A stretch of 26,580 bases of DNA from JANQIV01 sp050117315 (GCA_050117315.1 JASFMY010000096.1:1-26580), one strand, 5' to 3'. Shown: positions 1 to 7,763, counted from the first letter of the stretch. Numbers and translations are program-made. Notes: generated by a model not told the origin, from the sequence alone.

Positions 1-1
1 C

Positions 2-286
2 AAATCGATTATTAACTATTCTTTACTAATCATTGATGATTTTGCTTTTAAGAAAATAGAGCAGAAGATGGCTGAGCTGCTTTATGCTGTAGTTGATGCG
101 AGATATGGAAACGGATCAATTATATTAACTTCCAATCGATCTATGGCAGACTGGAGTAGTATTTTCCCCGATCAAATTATGGCTGATGCTTTAATGGATA
201 GGCTCTGTCACAATGCTCATCAAATCATAATTAAAGGTGAATCTTTCAGAAGGAAATTTAATCCTAACTTCAAGGAAAATAACTGA
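2..286 (+). CDS. istB: IS21-family transposition helper ATPase IstB, C-terminal part
   Basis: The frame is open from the first bases of the window, so the N-terminal half, including Walker A, lies outside. The visible 94 residues begin with a Walker B strand (LLIIDDFA), followed by the sensor-like ILTSNR and the IstB tail DRLCHNAHQIIIKGESFRRK. IstB is the AAA+ helper that works with the IstA transposase of IS21-type elements. The ATG at 68 is internal: the Walker B motif lies upstream of it, so it is not the start. No istA is visible; in IS21 elements it lies upstream of istB, here outside the window. Family call is secure; whether the element is complete cannot be judged. Confidence 0.88.
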   Translation, partial: KSIINYSLLIIDDFAFKKIEQKMAELLYAVVDARYGNGSIILTSNRSMADWSSIFPDQIMADALMDRLCHNAHQIIIKGESFRRKFNPNFKENN

Positions 287-628
287 TTTTTTGAAACGCT
301 AAAATGAAAAAATTACTAATTTTACAGATCGCTATTTGATATATTCGGGGTGGGGAATACTTTTGATCCTAATGGGGAGTTTTCTGACCCGTGGACAAAG
401 TAGATTATTCAAAATATTATCTGGCAAAATAAATTTTTAACAACAAAGTCTCCGAGGTTTTCTAAAACCCGAAGATTGAATAACACAAAAATTTATTCCA
501 ATAAAATCATCTTTTTTGTTTGTGGAAATTCATCTGCGGTTAAGCAAAAACATACATTGCTGGAGTGGCTAAAAGCATAAAATTTAATATTTCTTGGCTA
601 AAGAGTAAGTGATCGATAAATCATCAAA
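287..628. other. Gene-free stretch downstream of istB
   Basis: About 340 bases hold no plausible gene. The first 120 contain G-rich blocks (GGGGTGGGGAAT, AATGGGGAG) of the kind often found near the right end of IS21 elements, so the element end may lie at about 340-410. I cannot fix the boundary without the left end. A short hairpin lies at 453-471. The rest is AT-rich and featureless and leads to the 3' end of the fur-family gene on the other strand. Confidence 0.4.
453..471. terminator. Small hairpin, possible decayed terminator
   Basis: GGTTTT-CT-AAAACC forms a perfect 6-bp stem, extended by two outer C-G/G-C pairs across a one-base bulge. There is no clear T-run on either side. It resembles a weakened intrinsic terminator; the istB transcript would read into it. 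Confidence 0.3.
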
Positions 629-1057
629 TTAGGCCTTATTATCCATCCGGCAGGTAGCACATACCCCGTTTACAGTTACATTGATTGCATCAACATTATG
701 TTCAACGGGCAACTTGATATTATTTAATGAAACATCCTTCAAACAAAAAACATTACCGCATTCCTTGCAAATGAAATGCGCATGGTTATTATTCTTAACT
801 TCACCGTTACAATTGGAATAAGCATACATTTGGCGGCTTGATGGGGAAGGGACTTCATGAATTAGTTTTTTTTCCAAAAATTTATGTATGGTTCTGTAAA
901 CCGTAACTTTATCAAAATCTCCATTGAGTTTTTTTTTAATGTCAAAATACGATAGTGCACAGCCGGTATTCAGAAATATATTCAACACTTCGGTTCTTAT
1001 GTTGGTTTTTCTTAGCTTATTATCGGCAAGCAAATTTTTTATTTTTTTTTCATTCAT
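629..1057 (-). CDS. zur: Fur-family metalloregulator, probably the zinc regulator Zur
   Basis: A 142-residue Fur-family repressor. The winged-helix recognition segment is at about residues 49-66 (DKVTVYRTIHKFLEKKLI). The metal-binding half has H92-A-H94, the structural zinc pair C97-x2-C100 and a second pair C133-x2-C136. Length and motifs are normal for the family. It is the last gene of a zinc-uptake operon, two bases after the permease gene, so it is transcribed from a promoter overlapped by a 19-bp palindrome, probably its own operator. This context makes Zur more likely than Fur or PerR, but the sequence alone does not prove metal specificity. Confidence 0.85.
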   Translation of the reverse strand: MNEKKIKNLLADNKLRKTNIRTEVLNIFLNTGCALSYFDIKKKLNGDFDKVTVYRTIHKFLEKKLIHEVPSPSSRQMYAYSNCNGEVKNNNHAHFICKECGNVFCLKDVSLNNIKLPVEHNVDAINVTVNGVCATCRMDNKA

Positions 1058-1059
1058 TT

Positions 1060-1884
1060 TTACTTGGTTATAATCTTAAAGTAAGAAAAAAACAAGGTTA
1101 GAAAATATGCTAATCCTGCAACCAAAATTATTGTTGCCCCGGCGGGAATATTAAAACTGAATGAAATATAAATCCCGGCAATTATAAACAAAGCAACAAG
1201 CACGATAGAAATAAAAATCATCCTTGAAATCGAGTTTGAGAATATTCTTGCAATAGCTGAAGGCAACGTAAGTAATGAAATCACCAAAATTAAACCTACT
1301 GTCTGAACCAGTATTACAACCGTTAGTGCTATCATCACAAGCATCATGTAGTAAATAAGGTCTACCTTTATTCCTCTTACGAAAGCATATTCCCGGTCAA
1401 AACTTGTATAGATTATCTGTCTGAAAAAAAGAAATGTAAATACAATTATAACAATATCAATAATCAATAAAATCAAAATACTACCTGAATCAACCAATAG
1501 TATATTTCCAAACAAGAATGTAATTAAATCAACATTATATCCCGGCGTTAAATAAGCTAAAATTATACCGGTTGCCATACCTATAGACCAAAGCGCACTG
1601 ATTACCGTATCTTCATTTTCTTGTAACTTCAGTATCACCAATCCAATCAGCAAACCTGAAAAAACCGCGAAAACAATTGCGCCGTACATCGGGTTAATAT
1701 TCCAAAAGTATGCGGCGCCTATTCCGCCCATAACCGCATGCGCTATTCCCCCGCCGATGTATGAAATTCTTTTGACCACAACAAAAGTGCCCGTAATTCC
1801 ACACGCAACTGAGGAAAGCAGTCCTGCAATAATTGCATTTTGTAAAAACTGCAATTCAAAAATATTTATTATAAAATCGTGCAT
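1060..1884 (-). CDS. znuB: Zinc/manganese ABC transporter permease (ABC-3 family)
   Basis: A 274-residue polytopic inner-membrane protein with about eight hydrophobic helices and no signal peptide. It is the ABC-3 family permease that carries Zn(II), or in relatives Mn(II)/Fe(II), across the inner membrane. Recognisable parts are the glycine-rich SYIGGGIAHAVMGG near residue 41 and the conserved IALTVVILVQTVGLILV segment in the C-terminal half. It starts eight bases after the ATPase gene and ends two bases before the fur-family gene, so translation is probably coupled. The substrate is inferred from the adjacent ZnuA-like binding protein and the Zur-like regulator; manganese is the main alternative. 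Confidence 0.88.
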   Translation of the reverse strand: MHDFIINIFELQFLQNAIIAGLLSSVACGITGTFVVVKRISYIGGGIAHAVMGGIGAAYFWNINPMYGAIVFAVFSGLLIGLVILKLQENEDTVISALWSIGMATGIILAYLTPGYNVDLITFLFGNILLVDSGSILILLIIDIVIIVFTFLFFRQIIYTSFDREYAFVRGIKVDLIYYMMLVMIALTVVILVQTVGLILVISLLTLPSAIARIFSNSISRMIFISIVLVALFIIAGIYISFSFNIPAGATIILVAGLAYFLTLFFSYFKIITK

Positions 1885-1892
1885 CTGTTATT

Positions 1893-2624
1893 TTATAATC
1901 CGCATTTGTGATTAATCATGTTTACGCTGTTGTTGTATGCGTCTTTAATAATTGTTTCCGAACTAACTTCGTCGATCTTATGCACAACAAGATTTTTATT
2001 TATGCAGGCGACTTTGTTCACATAGGAAGATATGAAACCCAAATCATGCGAAGCAAGAATTATAGTTTTATCCCGGTTCAAGTTTTTTAGCAATTCGTAT
2101 ATATCCATTTCCGAACTGTTGTCAACACTTGAAGTGGGTTCGTCAAGTAGTAAAATTTGCGGGTCTGAAACCAACGCACGCGCAATGAGCACTCTCTGTT
2201 TTTGTCCGCCGGAAAGTTCATTAAACGATACCCCCGCCAGATTGTTTATGGAGACATGATCCATTGCTTTTTCAATTTTAATTTGATCATTTTTATTAAA
2301 CCAGGGGAGATAACTTTTTGCACCGCAGATTCCCATTGCAACTGTATCCCTAACCTTTATAGGGAAATTCTCTTCCATCGACCCGAATTGCGGGATATAC
2401 CCTATTAGATTCTTGTTAAAAACCGGACCGTTATTAATCGTTATTTTTCCTGTTCCCGGTTTTAACAGTCCGACTATCAATTTTAAAAGTGTCGTTTTAC
2501 CACCGCCGTTCGGACCTATCATACCGATATAATCTCTCTCTTCAACAATAAAATTTATATTTTGAAGAATTTCCTCTTTGCCGTAAGAAAAAGAAAGGTT
2601 TTCTATTTTAATCAGTGGATTCAT
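1893..2624 (-). CDS. znuC: Zinc ABC transporter ATP-binding protein
   Basis: A 243-residue ABC ATPase. Walker A is GPNGGGKTT at residues 37-45, the signature is LSGGQKQR, and Walker B is ILLLDEPT followed by the D-loop SSVD and the switch histidine in ILASHDLG. It energises metal import through the ZnuB-like permease. The ATG at 2624 lies inside the end of the binding-protein gene (17-base overlap), a common coupling arrangement in operons. The C-terminal tail is short and has no extra regulatory domain. Assignment to a metal-type (ABC-3) system rests on the neighbours and on the close match to ZnuC/MntB-like ATPases. Confidence 0.9.
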   Translation of the reverse strand: MNPLIKIENLSFSYGKEEILQNINFIVEERDYIGMIGPNGGGKTTLLKLIVGLLKPGTGKITINNGPVFNKNLIGYIPQFGSMEENFPIKVRDTVAMGICGAKSYLPWFNKNDQIKIEKAMDHVSINNLAGVSFNELSGGQKQRVLIARALVSDPQILLLDEPTSSVDNSSEMDIYELLKNLNRDKTIILASHDLGFISSYVNKVACINKNLVVHKIDEVSSETIIKDAYNNSVNMINHKCGL

Positions 2625-3480
2625 CTATATTTTCAGCAATAGTTTTTGCAATTGTAGTTAAATTATTATAATAATCTTCAGAAAGCGGATCAACTTCGAC
2701 TATTTTTATACCAGTTAAATTGGAAATCTTCTCCGATAGTTTTGAAGTAAACTGTTTCTGTACAAAGAGTAAATTAATGTCTTCTTTTTCAATAACATCT
2801 ATTATTTCTGCAATATCCTTACCTGTCGGTTCTTTGCCTTCAAGTTCAATGGGGATTTGCTTAAGCCTGAACTCATCACAAAAATATCCGAATGATGGAT
2901 GGTAAACCAAAAACTTATTTGACCTTGCATTTGACAGGATTCCCTTTATTTCAGATTGTAATGAATCGAGCTCATTAATAAATATGTTATAATTCTTTTC
3001 GTAAAAATCTTGTCTATACGAATTTATTTCTATTAATCCCGATAAAATGTTCTTTACCTGTATTTTTACCAATTCCGGACTTAACCAAATGTGAGGGTCA
3101 TTATTTATGTTTTTATTTTCATAAGAATGTCCGCCGGTATGAGATTCTATCATTCTTAATTTAATTCCGTTGCGTGTATCAATTAGCCTAACATCTTCAA
3201 AGTTAAGCCTGATTTTTTTCAATAATACCTTTTCAAATGGCACGCCTATTGTAAAATATATTGATGCTTTTGAAAGCTCAATCAACTGGTTTGGTAAAGG
3301 GTCATAAGTTGCGGGGCTCATTCCTGGGCGCACCATTACATTCAGGTTGAAATCATAGCCTGCAATTTTCTCAACAAAAAATTTTTGGGGAAGAATACTT
3401 ACAAATATATTTTCTTTTTTTTCCGGCTTTTCATTACAACCGATAAGAATTAGAAAAACAAAAATGATTATTTTTTTCAT
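2608..3480 (-). CDS. znuA: Zinc-binding lipoprotein of the ABC transporter (ZnuA/TroA family)
   Basis: A 290-residue cluster A-I solute-binding protein. Residues 1-15 form a lipoprotein signal peptide with lipobox LIGC, so Cys15 would be acylated and the protein membrane-anchored in the periplasm. Candidate metal ligands are His130 (NDPHIWLSP) and His194 (VYHPSFGYF), with a small His-containing loop at 114-118. The first ligand motif of the family, usually SPHTYEP-like, reads SPATYDP here, so Ala57 stands where His is expected; a similar loss occurs in some relatives. It is the first gene of the operon, just downstream of the promoter and palindromic operator at 3503-3545. Zn(II) is the most likely substrate; Mn(II) cannot be excluded. 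Confidence 0.88.
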   Translation of the reverse strand: MKKIIIFVFLILIGCNEKPEKKENIFVSILPQKFFVEKIAGYDFNLNVMVRPGMSPATYDPLPNQLIELSKASIYFTIGVPFEKVLLKKIRLNFEDVRLIDTRNGIKLRMIESHTGGHSYENKNINNDPHIWLSPELVKIQVKNILSGLIEINSYRQDFYEKNYNIFINELDSLQSEIKGILSNARSNKFLVYHPSFGYFCDEFRLKQIPIELEGKEPTGKDIAEIIDVIEKEDINLLFVQKQFTSKLSEKISNLTGIKIVEVDPLSEDYYNNLTTIAKTIAENIDESTD

Positions 3481-3502
3481 TTGGATTTGAATTTATGGAC
3501 TA

Positions 3503-3545
3503 CAAATATAATCCGGAAATTTCGTTTTTGCAACTGAGTTGCAAA
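3503..3545 (-). promoter_or_regulatory. znu operon promoter with a palindromic Zur-type operator
   Basis: Read on the minus strand, GTTG (3534-3531), a 20-base spacer and TATATTTG (3510-3503) fit the Bacteroidetes-type promoter (TTTG, then TAnnTTTG). TATATTTG ends 22 bases before the znuA ATG, so the leader is short. At 3527-3545 lies TTTGCAACTGAGTTGCAAA, a perfect palindrome with 9-bp arms around one central base. It covers the upstream promoter element, where a bound Fur-family dimer would block RNA polymerase. The operon's own fur-family gene is the natural candidate. The operator role is inferred from position and symmetry. Confidence 0.7.
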
Positions 3546-3897
3546 TATTTTTTATTTTTAAAAAATTCCCCGTAAGAAAGGTATTTAATTATTTTTTGTG
3601 AGTTTGGCCGGAAACCGTTGTAATTCTCGGTTCAGTTTCAACGTAAGTATAGAAGATTGGTTTAGGATTTTTTTTTTAATACTGCTTCCTTTGAATTAAC
3701 TTTACGTTTATAACTGAATACCAATTATCATACCATCAAATGTATCGCAAAAAAAGGTTTTTCAGGTTCCCGGATTCTTAGAATGAGACTATGTTTCAGA
3801 ATTGTTCAAAACCGAAAAATTTTTAATATATAAACATTTGCTTAAAGAGAATGGATGGCTACTTTTTATAAAAACTTGCTGGTATGGAAAAGGTGAG
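3546..3897. other. Gene-free stretch between znuA promoter and cysC
   Basis: About 350 AT-rich bases between the divergently read znu promoter and the 3' end of cysC. Reading frames are short and resemble no known protein. No strong hairpin, repeat or RNA gene was seen. A short plus-strand frame at 3802-3999 runs into the cysC coding region and has no supporting signal. Confidence 0.5.
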
Positions 3898-4503
3898 TTA
3901 TTCAACAACTTTTCTGGAAACAAGGAAGTCATAAATGAGCTCGGCACATTCAGCAGGAGAATTGTTTTCAGTATTAATTATTATTTCGGGCTTTGCTGAT
4001 ATTTCATAGGGGGCAGAAATTCCTGTAAAATTTTTTATCTCTCCCTCACGCGCTTTTTTGTAGAGTTCTTTGGGGTCCCTTTTTTCGCACGTTTCAATCG
4101 AAGCTTCGATTGAAACTTCTATAAAATCATTCTTTTTCATTATTGATCTGACTTTATCCCTGTCGTTCCTGTAAGGCGAGATAAAAGCGGTAATTACTAT
4201 TATGCCTGCGTCCACAAATAATTTGGCAACTTCTCCTATACGCCTTATGTTTTCTGTTCTATCTTCAGGGGAAAATCCTAAATTTGAATTCAAACCGTGT
4301 CTTATGTTATCACCATCCAGCACATAGCATTTAGCATTCTTTTCAAACAATAATTTTTCCAATTCTCTCGCAACAGTTGATTTACCGCTTCCCGACAAAC
4401 CGGTCAGCCAAACACAACAGCTTTTATGGTTATTAAGCTTTTCACGGTCTTCTCTTTTTATATGCCCGCTGTGCCATTTAATATTTGTATTTTTTGTCCC
4501 CAC
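3898..4503 (-). CDS. cysC: Adenylylsulfate (APS) kinase
   Basis: A 201-residue stand-alone APS kinase, which phosphorylates adenylylsulfate at the 3' position to PAPS using ATP, in the cytoplasm. The P-loop is GLSGSGKST (about residues 35-43). The family signatures DGDNIRHGLN, LGFSPEDRTENIRR, FISPYRNDRD and RDPKELYKKAREG-EIKNFTGISAPYE are all present and in order. Length is typical of CysC, with no fused ATP sulfurylase. No cysD/cysN or sat gene is in the window, so its APS source is elsewhere. A promoter -7 element lies upstream at 4546-4553. A perfect 26-bp DNA palindrome sits inside the gene at 4091-4116. Confidence 0.95.
   Translation of the reverse strand: MGTKNTNIKWHSGHIKREDREKLNNHKSCCVWLTGLSGSGKSTVARELEKLLFEKNAKCYVLDGDNIRHGLNSNLGFSPEDRTENIRRIGEVAKLFVDAGIIVITAFISPYRNDRDKVRSIMKKNDFIEVSIEASIETCEKRDPKELYKKAREGEIKNFTGISAPYEISAKPEIIINTENNSPAECAELIYDFLVSRKVVE
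4091..4116. repeat. Perfect 26-bp palindrome inside cysC
   Basis: The arm GTTTCAATCGAAG (4091-4103) is followed immediately, with no spacer, by its exact reverse complement. It encodes the internally repeated peptide SIEASIE in a segment whose length is normal for CysC, so it is not an insertion. Function unknown. Confidence 0.9.
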
Positions 4504-4545
4504 TATTTATCTCGATGTTTTCGTTTTATCAAATCAAGGGTAACA

Positions 4546-4553
4546 CAAATATA
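4546..4553 (-). promoter_or_regulatory. Probable -7 element of the cysC promoter
   Basis: On the minus strand the sequence is TATATTTG, matching TAnnTTTG, 42 bases before the cysC ATG. A TTTT block stands 19 bases further upstream where TTTG would be expected, overlapping the T-tract of the cspA terminator. Only the downstream element is a good match. Confidence 0.4.
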
Positions 4554-4568
4554 TTTTTATTATTTAAA

Positions 4569-4596
4569 ATAAAAAAGGGACGCCTTAACGTCCCTT
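4569..4596 (-). terminator. Intrinsic terminator of the cold-shock gene
   Basis: An 8-bp perfect stem (AAGGGACG at 4575-4582, CGTCCCTT at 4589-4596) closes a 6-base loop. On the minus strand it is followed by a T-rich run. It lies 26 bases after the csp stop codon and just before the cysC promoter. Confidence 0.85.
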
Positions 4597-4622
4597 AGTA
4601 ATTTCAAATTTTATTCAAGAAC

Positions 4623-4832
4623 TTAAATTACTTTTACATCTTTAGCTTGAGGACCTTTTTGGCCTTCGCCAACAGTAAATTCAACTCTTTGACCCTCTTC
4701 CAATGTTTTGAATCCATCACCGCTTATTGACTGATAATGAACAAAAACATCATCCTGGTTTTCACGTTGTATAAAGCCAAAACCTTTTGAGCTATTGAAC
4801 CACTTTACGGTTCCTGTTTCACGCTCTGACAT
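4623..4832 (-). CDS. cspA: Cold-shock domain protein (CspA family)
   Basis: A 69-residue single cold-shock domain protein that binds single-stranded RNA or DNA and acts as an RNA chaperone. RNP1 (KGFGFI) and RNP2 (VFVHY) are intact, as is the N-terminal GTVKWFN strand. The start has a purine-rich ribosome-binding region (AGAGAGAAG) just upstream. It is monocistronic: a strong terminator follows it, and the tRNA-Asn terminator lies about 100 bases upstream. The leader of roughly 60-100 bases could hold a cold-responsive structure, but I see no diagnostic element. Which Csp paralogue this is cannot be told from sequence. Confidence 0.95.
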   Translation of the reverse strand: MSERETGTVKWFNSSKGFGFIQRENQDDVFVHYQSISGDGFKTLEEGQRVEFTVGEGQKGPQAKDVKVI

Positions 4833-4930
4833 GTTACTTCTCTCTTTTTGTTAGTTTGTTATTATTTAAAACGAACAGAGCGTAAAACTAAAAATCTAAT
4901 TCTTTTTTTAATTGTACTGCTCAAGTTCTT

Positions 4931-4959
4931 AAAAAAAAGCCTGCCTTATGGCAGGCTTT
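4931..4959 (-). terminator. Intrinsic terminator of tRNA-Asn
   Basis: A 10-bp perfect stem (4936-4945 with 4950-4959, core AAGCCTGCC / GGCAGGCTT) closes a TTAT-type loop. On the minus strand it runs directly into eight T residues. It begins two bases after the tRNA discriminator base. Confidence 0.92.
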
Positions 4960-4961
4960 CG

Positions 4962-5033
<72 letters not shown>

Positions 5034-5049
5034 ATAAATTTAGACTTTT

Positions 5050-5078
5050 AATTTATGTTATATCATTATTTTTGTCAA
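5050..5078 (-). promoter_or_regulatory. Promoter of tRNA-Asn
   Basis: On the minus strand, TTGACA (5078-5073), a 17-base spacer and TAAATT (5055-5050) resemble a classical -35/-10 promoter, with a perfect -35 box and a 4-of-6 -10 box. The predicted start lies about 10 bases before the tRNA 5' end. Confidence 0.5.
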
Positions 5079-5285
5079 GATTTATTTTTAATAATTGTAT
5101 TTTCCATATCCAAAAAATATTTTCTGAATTTTGGGAATAAATACTGAATATTAAGCTCCTTTTAATGAATTATTTATAACAGTTATACCAAATGTAAGCT
5201 TGGTTTTAAATTTATTTTCTTTATTTTCGTTTGGCAAATAAATTGATACAATAAAGGATATTTTACATAAAAAAAAGGTTAAAAA

Positions 5286-5687
5286 ATGGATTTAACTCAT
5301 ATTGAACATATAGGAATTGCAGTAAAAAAACTGGATGAAACAATTAAATATTATGAAAATGTTCTTGGTTTAAAATGTTATGCTATAGAAGAAGTAGCAG
5401 ACCAAAGAGTAAGAACAGCCTTTTTCAAAGTCGGTCAAACAAAAATCGAGTTACTGGAATCCACTTCCGAGGACGGCCCCATAGGTAAATTTATTGAGAA
5501 AAAAGGTGAAGGTATTCATCACCTAGCTTTCCATGTAAATAATTTGCCGGATGCATTAAAGGAAGCAGATGAAAAGGGGGTAAGATTAATTGACAAAGAA
5601 CCCAGAAAAGGAGCTGAGGGATTAAACATCGCTTTCTTACATCCCAAATCAACCCACGGCGTATTAACTGAATTCTGTTCCGAATAA
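5286..5687 (+). CDS. mce: Methylmalonyl-CoA epimerase
   Basis: A 133-residue single-module vicinal oxygen chelate (glyoxalase-fold) enzyme that interconverts (R)- and (S)-methylmalonyl-CoA. It opens with IEHIGIAVKKLDETIKYYENVLG and carries the later metal-site segment GEGIHHLAFHV and the terminal STHGVLTEF, where the Glu is the last expected ligand. Together His and Glu residues of these segments form the metal site of the family. It is the first gene of the sodium-pumping methylmalonyl-CoA decarboxylase cluster, 46 bases before the carboxyltransferase gene, which supports epimerase over a generic glyoxalase. The role is to connect methylmalonyl-CoA mutase product to the decarboxylase. Confidence 0.95.
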   Translation: MDLTHIEHIGIAVKKLDETIKYYENVLGLKCYAIEEVADQRVRTAFFKVGQTKIELLESTSEDGPIGKFIEKKGEGIHHLAFHVNNLPDALKEADEKGVRLIDKEPRKGAEGLNIAFLHPKSTHGVLTEFCSE

Positions 5688-5733
5688 TATACATTAACAG
5701 TAGTAAATAAAAATAAATTTTAGAGGATTATTA

Positions 5734-7293
5734 ATGCCAATAGAAGATAAAATCAAAGAGCTGATGGAGAAGCGCGAACAAGCGCGTCTAGGCGGCGGTG
5801 AAAAAAGAATTGAATCGCAGCACAAAAAAGGAAAATATACTGCCCGCGAAAGGGTTGAAATGCTTTTGGATGAAGGTAGTTTCGAAGAATTTGATATGTT
5901 TGTTTCACATAGAGCACACGATTTCGGATTACAAAAACAGAAGTATTTGTCCGACGGTGTTGTTACAGGATACGGCACTATTGACGGCAGGCTTGTTTAT
6001 GTTTTTTCCCAGGATTTCACGGTATTCGGCGGATCTTTGTCCGAAATGTATGCCGAAAAGATATGTAAAGTAATGGACAAAGCTATGAAAGTAGGAGCCC
6101 CTATAATAGGTATAAACGATTCGGGCGGTGCAAGAATACAGGAAGGTGTAAAAAGTTTGGGAGGTTATGCAGATATCTTCCAGAAAAATATTATGGCCTC
6201 AGGTGTTATCCCGCAAATTTCTGCAATATTCGGACCCTGCGCAGGTGGAGCTGTTTATTCACCGGCTCTTACGGATTTTACAATTATGTCTAAAGGTACG
6301 AGTTATATGTTTGTGACAGGACCTAAAGTTGTAAAAACCGTTACAGGTGAAGAAGTAACAACCGAAGATCTGGGCGGTGCTCAGGTTCACGCTAGTAAAT
6401 CCGGTGTAACTCATTTTGTGGCAGATGATGAGAGTGAGGGAATTTTATTAATCAGAAAAATATTAAGTTATCTTCCTCAAAATAATATGGAAGACCCGCC
6501 GTTAGCAGTAAACGACGACCCTATCGACAGACTGGACGACAGTCTAAACCAAATTATACCGGAAAATCCGAACAAGCCTTATGACGTTAAAGAAGTAATT
6601 GAATCAATTGCCGATTACAACGAATTCCTTGAAGTGCAAAGGCAATATGCACCTAATATTGTTGTAGGATTTGCAAAATTTAACGGGATGCCAGTAGGAA
6701 TTGTTGCGAACCAGCCCGCTTATCTTGCAGGGGTACTTGATATAAATGCTTCAAGAAAAGCTGCAAGATTTGTAAGATTTTGCGATGCATTTAATTTACC
6801 AATAATTACATTGGTAGATGTTCCGGGATTTCTACCGGGAACTGCACAGGAATACGGCGGAATAATTTTGCACGGTGCTAAACTGCTGTTTGCATTCGGC
6901 GAAGCTACTGTTCCTAAAATTACTGTTATTTTAAGAAAAGCGTACGGCGGTGCATATGACGTAATGAGTTCAAAACATTTGCGCGGCGATATTAACTATG
7001 CCTGGCCTATGGCAGAAATAGCTGTAATGGGACCAAAAGGAGCTATCGAAGTGCTTCACGCAAAAGAAATAAAATCAATTGAAGAGCCCGAAGAAAAAGC
7101 TAAATTTATTGCTGAAAAAGAAGAAGAGTACAAAGACAAATTTGCCAATCCTTACGTTGCTGCAAAATACGGTTATATTGATGACGTTATTGAACCGAGA
7201 AATACAAGGTTCAGAATAATACGGGCATTACAAATGCTGGCAACAAAAAAAGATTCCAATCCTCCTAAAAAACATTCTAACATTCCTTTATAG
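5734..7293 (+). CDS. mmdA: Methylmalonyl-CoA decarboxylase alpha subunit (carboxyltransferase)
   Basis: A 519-residue biotin-dependent carboxyltransferase of the crotonase-like acyl-CoA carboxylase family. The acyl-CoA/carboxybiotin oxyanion motifs are GGARIQEG (131-138) and GPCAGGAVYSPALTDF (167-182). The C-terminal half has the matching GFLPGTAQEYGGI and AYGGAYDVMSSKH. It moves the carboxyl group from methylmalonyl-CoA to biotin on the carrier subunit. The same family includes propionyl-CoA carboxylase beta, so the protein alone is ambiguous. The adjacent beta pump and OadG-type subunits, and the absence of a biotin carboxylase gene here, favour the decarboxylase. The ribosome site AGAGGA stands upstream of the ATG. 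Confidence 0.93.
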   Translation: MPIEDKIKELMEKREQARLGGGEKRIESQHKKGKYTARERVEMLLDEGSFEEFDMFVSHRAHDFGLQKQKYLSDGVVTGYGTIDGRLVYVFSQDFTVFGGSLSEMYAEKICKVMDKAMKVGAPIIGINDSGGARIQEGVKSLGGYADIFQKNIMASGVIPQISAIFGPCAGGAVYSPALTDFTIMSKGTSYMFVTGPKVVKTVTGEEVTTEDLGGAQVHASKSGVTHFVADDESEGILLIRKILSYLPQNNMEDPPLAVNDDPIDRLDDSLNQIIPENPNKPYDVKEVIESIADYNEFLEVQRQYAPNIVVGFAKFNGMPVGIVANQPAYLAGVLDINASRKAARFVRFCDAFNLPIITLVDVPGFLPGTAQEYGGIILHGAKLLFAFGEATVPKITVILRKAYGGAYDVMSSKHLRGDINYAWPMAEIAVMGPKGAIEVLHAKEIKSIEEPEEKAKFIAEKEEEYKDKFANPYVAAKYGYIDDVIEPRNTRFRIIRALQMLATKKDSNPPKKHSNIPL

Positions 7294-7305
7294 GAGGGCG
7301 ATTAA

Positions 7306-7752
7306 ATGATAAATGAAATTCAAATACAAGATTCGTTGAAGGTTCTTCAGGATTCCGTAAAGTCGGCAATTACTGAAGAAAATGTTTTTAACCAAATTAC
7401 ATTTGATCCTTCAAAAATATTTTCAGGTAATTCTTTACTTATTACCGTTGTAGGCTATGTTGTAGTTTTTGCCGCATTGCTGTTATTATTTATAATAATT
7501 GCAAACCTAAAAAACTTCTTAATGTTTAAGCAGCGAAAAAAACTAAAGCGGGTTGGCCATAGGGCAGCAGAAGAAAAAGATTTAAGCATTCCCGGCGATA
7601 TTAACGCTGCAATTGCTATAGCCCTTCATTTGCATTTTGAAGAATTACATGACATTGAAAGCACAACTTTAACAATTAAAAAGGTACAAAGACCATATTC
7701 GCCGTGGAGCTCAAAACTCTACGGGTTAAGAGAAATACCACTTAAAAAGTAA
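7306..7752 (+). CDS. mmdD: Sodium-pump decarboxylase gamma subunit (OadG/MmdD family)
   Basis: A 148-residue protein with an N-terminal stretch of about 40 residues, one transmembrane helix at about 45-66 (LLITVVGYVVVFAALLLLFIII) and a basic cytoplasmic tail. The tail carries DINAAIAIALHLHFEE, the family's characteristic helix, and ends PYSPWSSKLYGLRE. This subunit anchors and assembles the carboxyltransferase with the membrane pump. It is somewhat longer than classical OadG (about 80-100 residues) because of the N-terminal and C-terminal extensions. A strong ribosome site, AGGAGG, overlaps the stop codon of mmdA, so the two genes are translated together. Confidence 0.85.
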   Translation: MINEIQIQDSLKVLQDSVKSAITEENVFNQITFDPSKIFSGNSLLITVVGYVVVFAALLLLFIIIANLKNFLMFKQRKKLKRVGHRAAEEKDLSIPGDINAAIAIALHLHFEELHDIESTTLTIKKVQRPYSPWSSKLYGLREIPLKK

Positions 7753-7763
7753 ACGGATAAGAT

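Noticed and set aside
3802..3999. 65-residue plus-strand frame upstream of and overlapping cysC
   Set aside because: Overlaps the certain cysC gene by about 100 bases and shows no domain or translation signal. A faint methyltransferase-like look (LLKENGWLLF) is too short to trust.
5067..5074. TATTTTTG as a plus-strand -7 element for mce
   Set aside because: It matches TAnnTTTG, but no TTTG stands about 20 bases upstream and it is more than 200 bases from the gene; the same bases are better explained by the tRNA promoter on the other strand.
5491..5694. Minus-strand frames opposite mce, mmdA, mmdC, mmdB and the hybrid kinase
   Set aside because: All lie in the shadow of well-supported genes with conserved motifs and have no similarity of their own.
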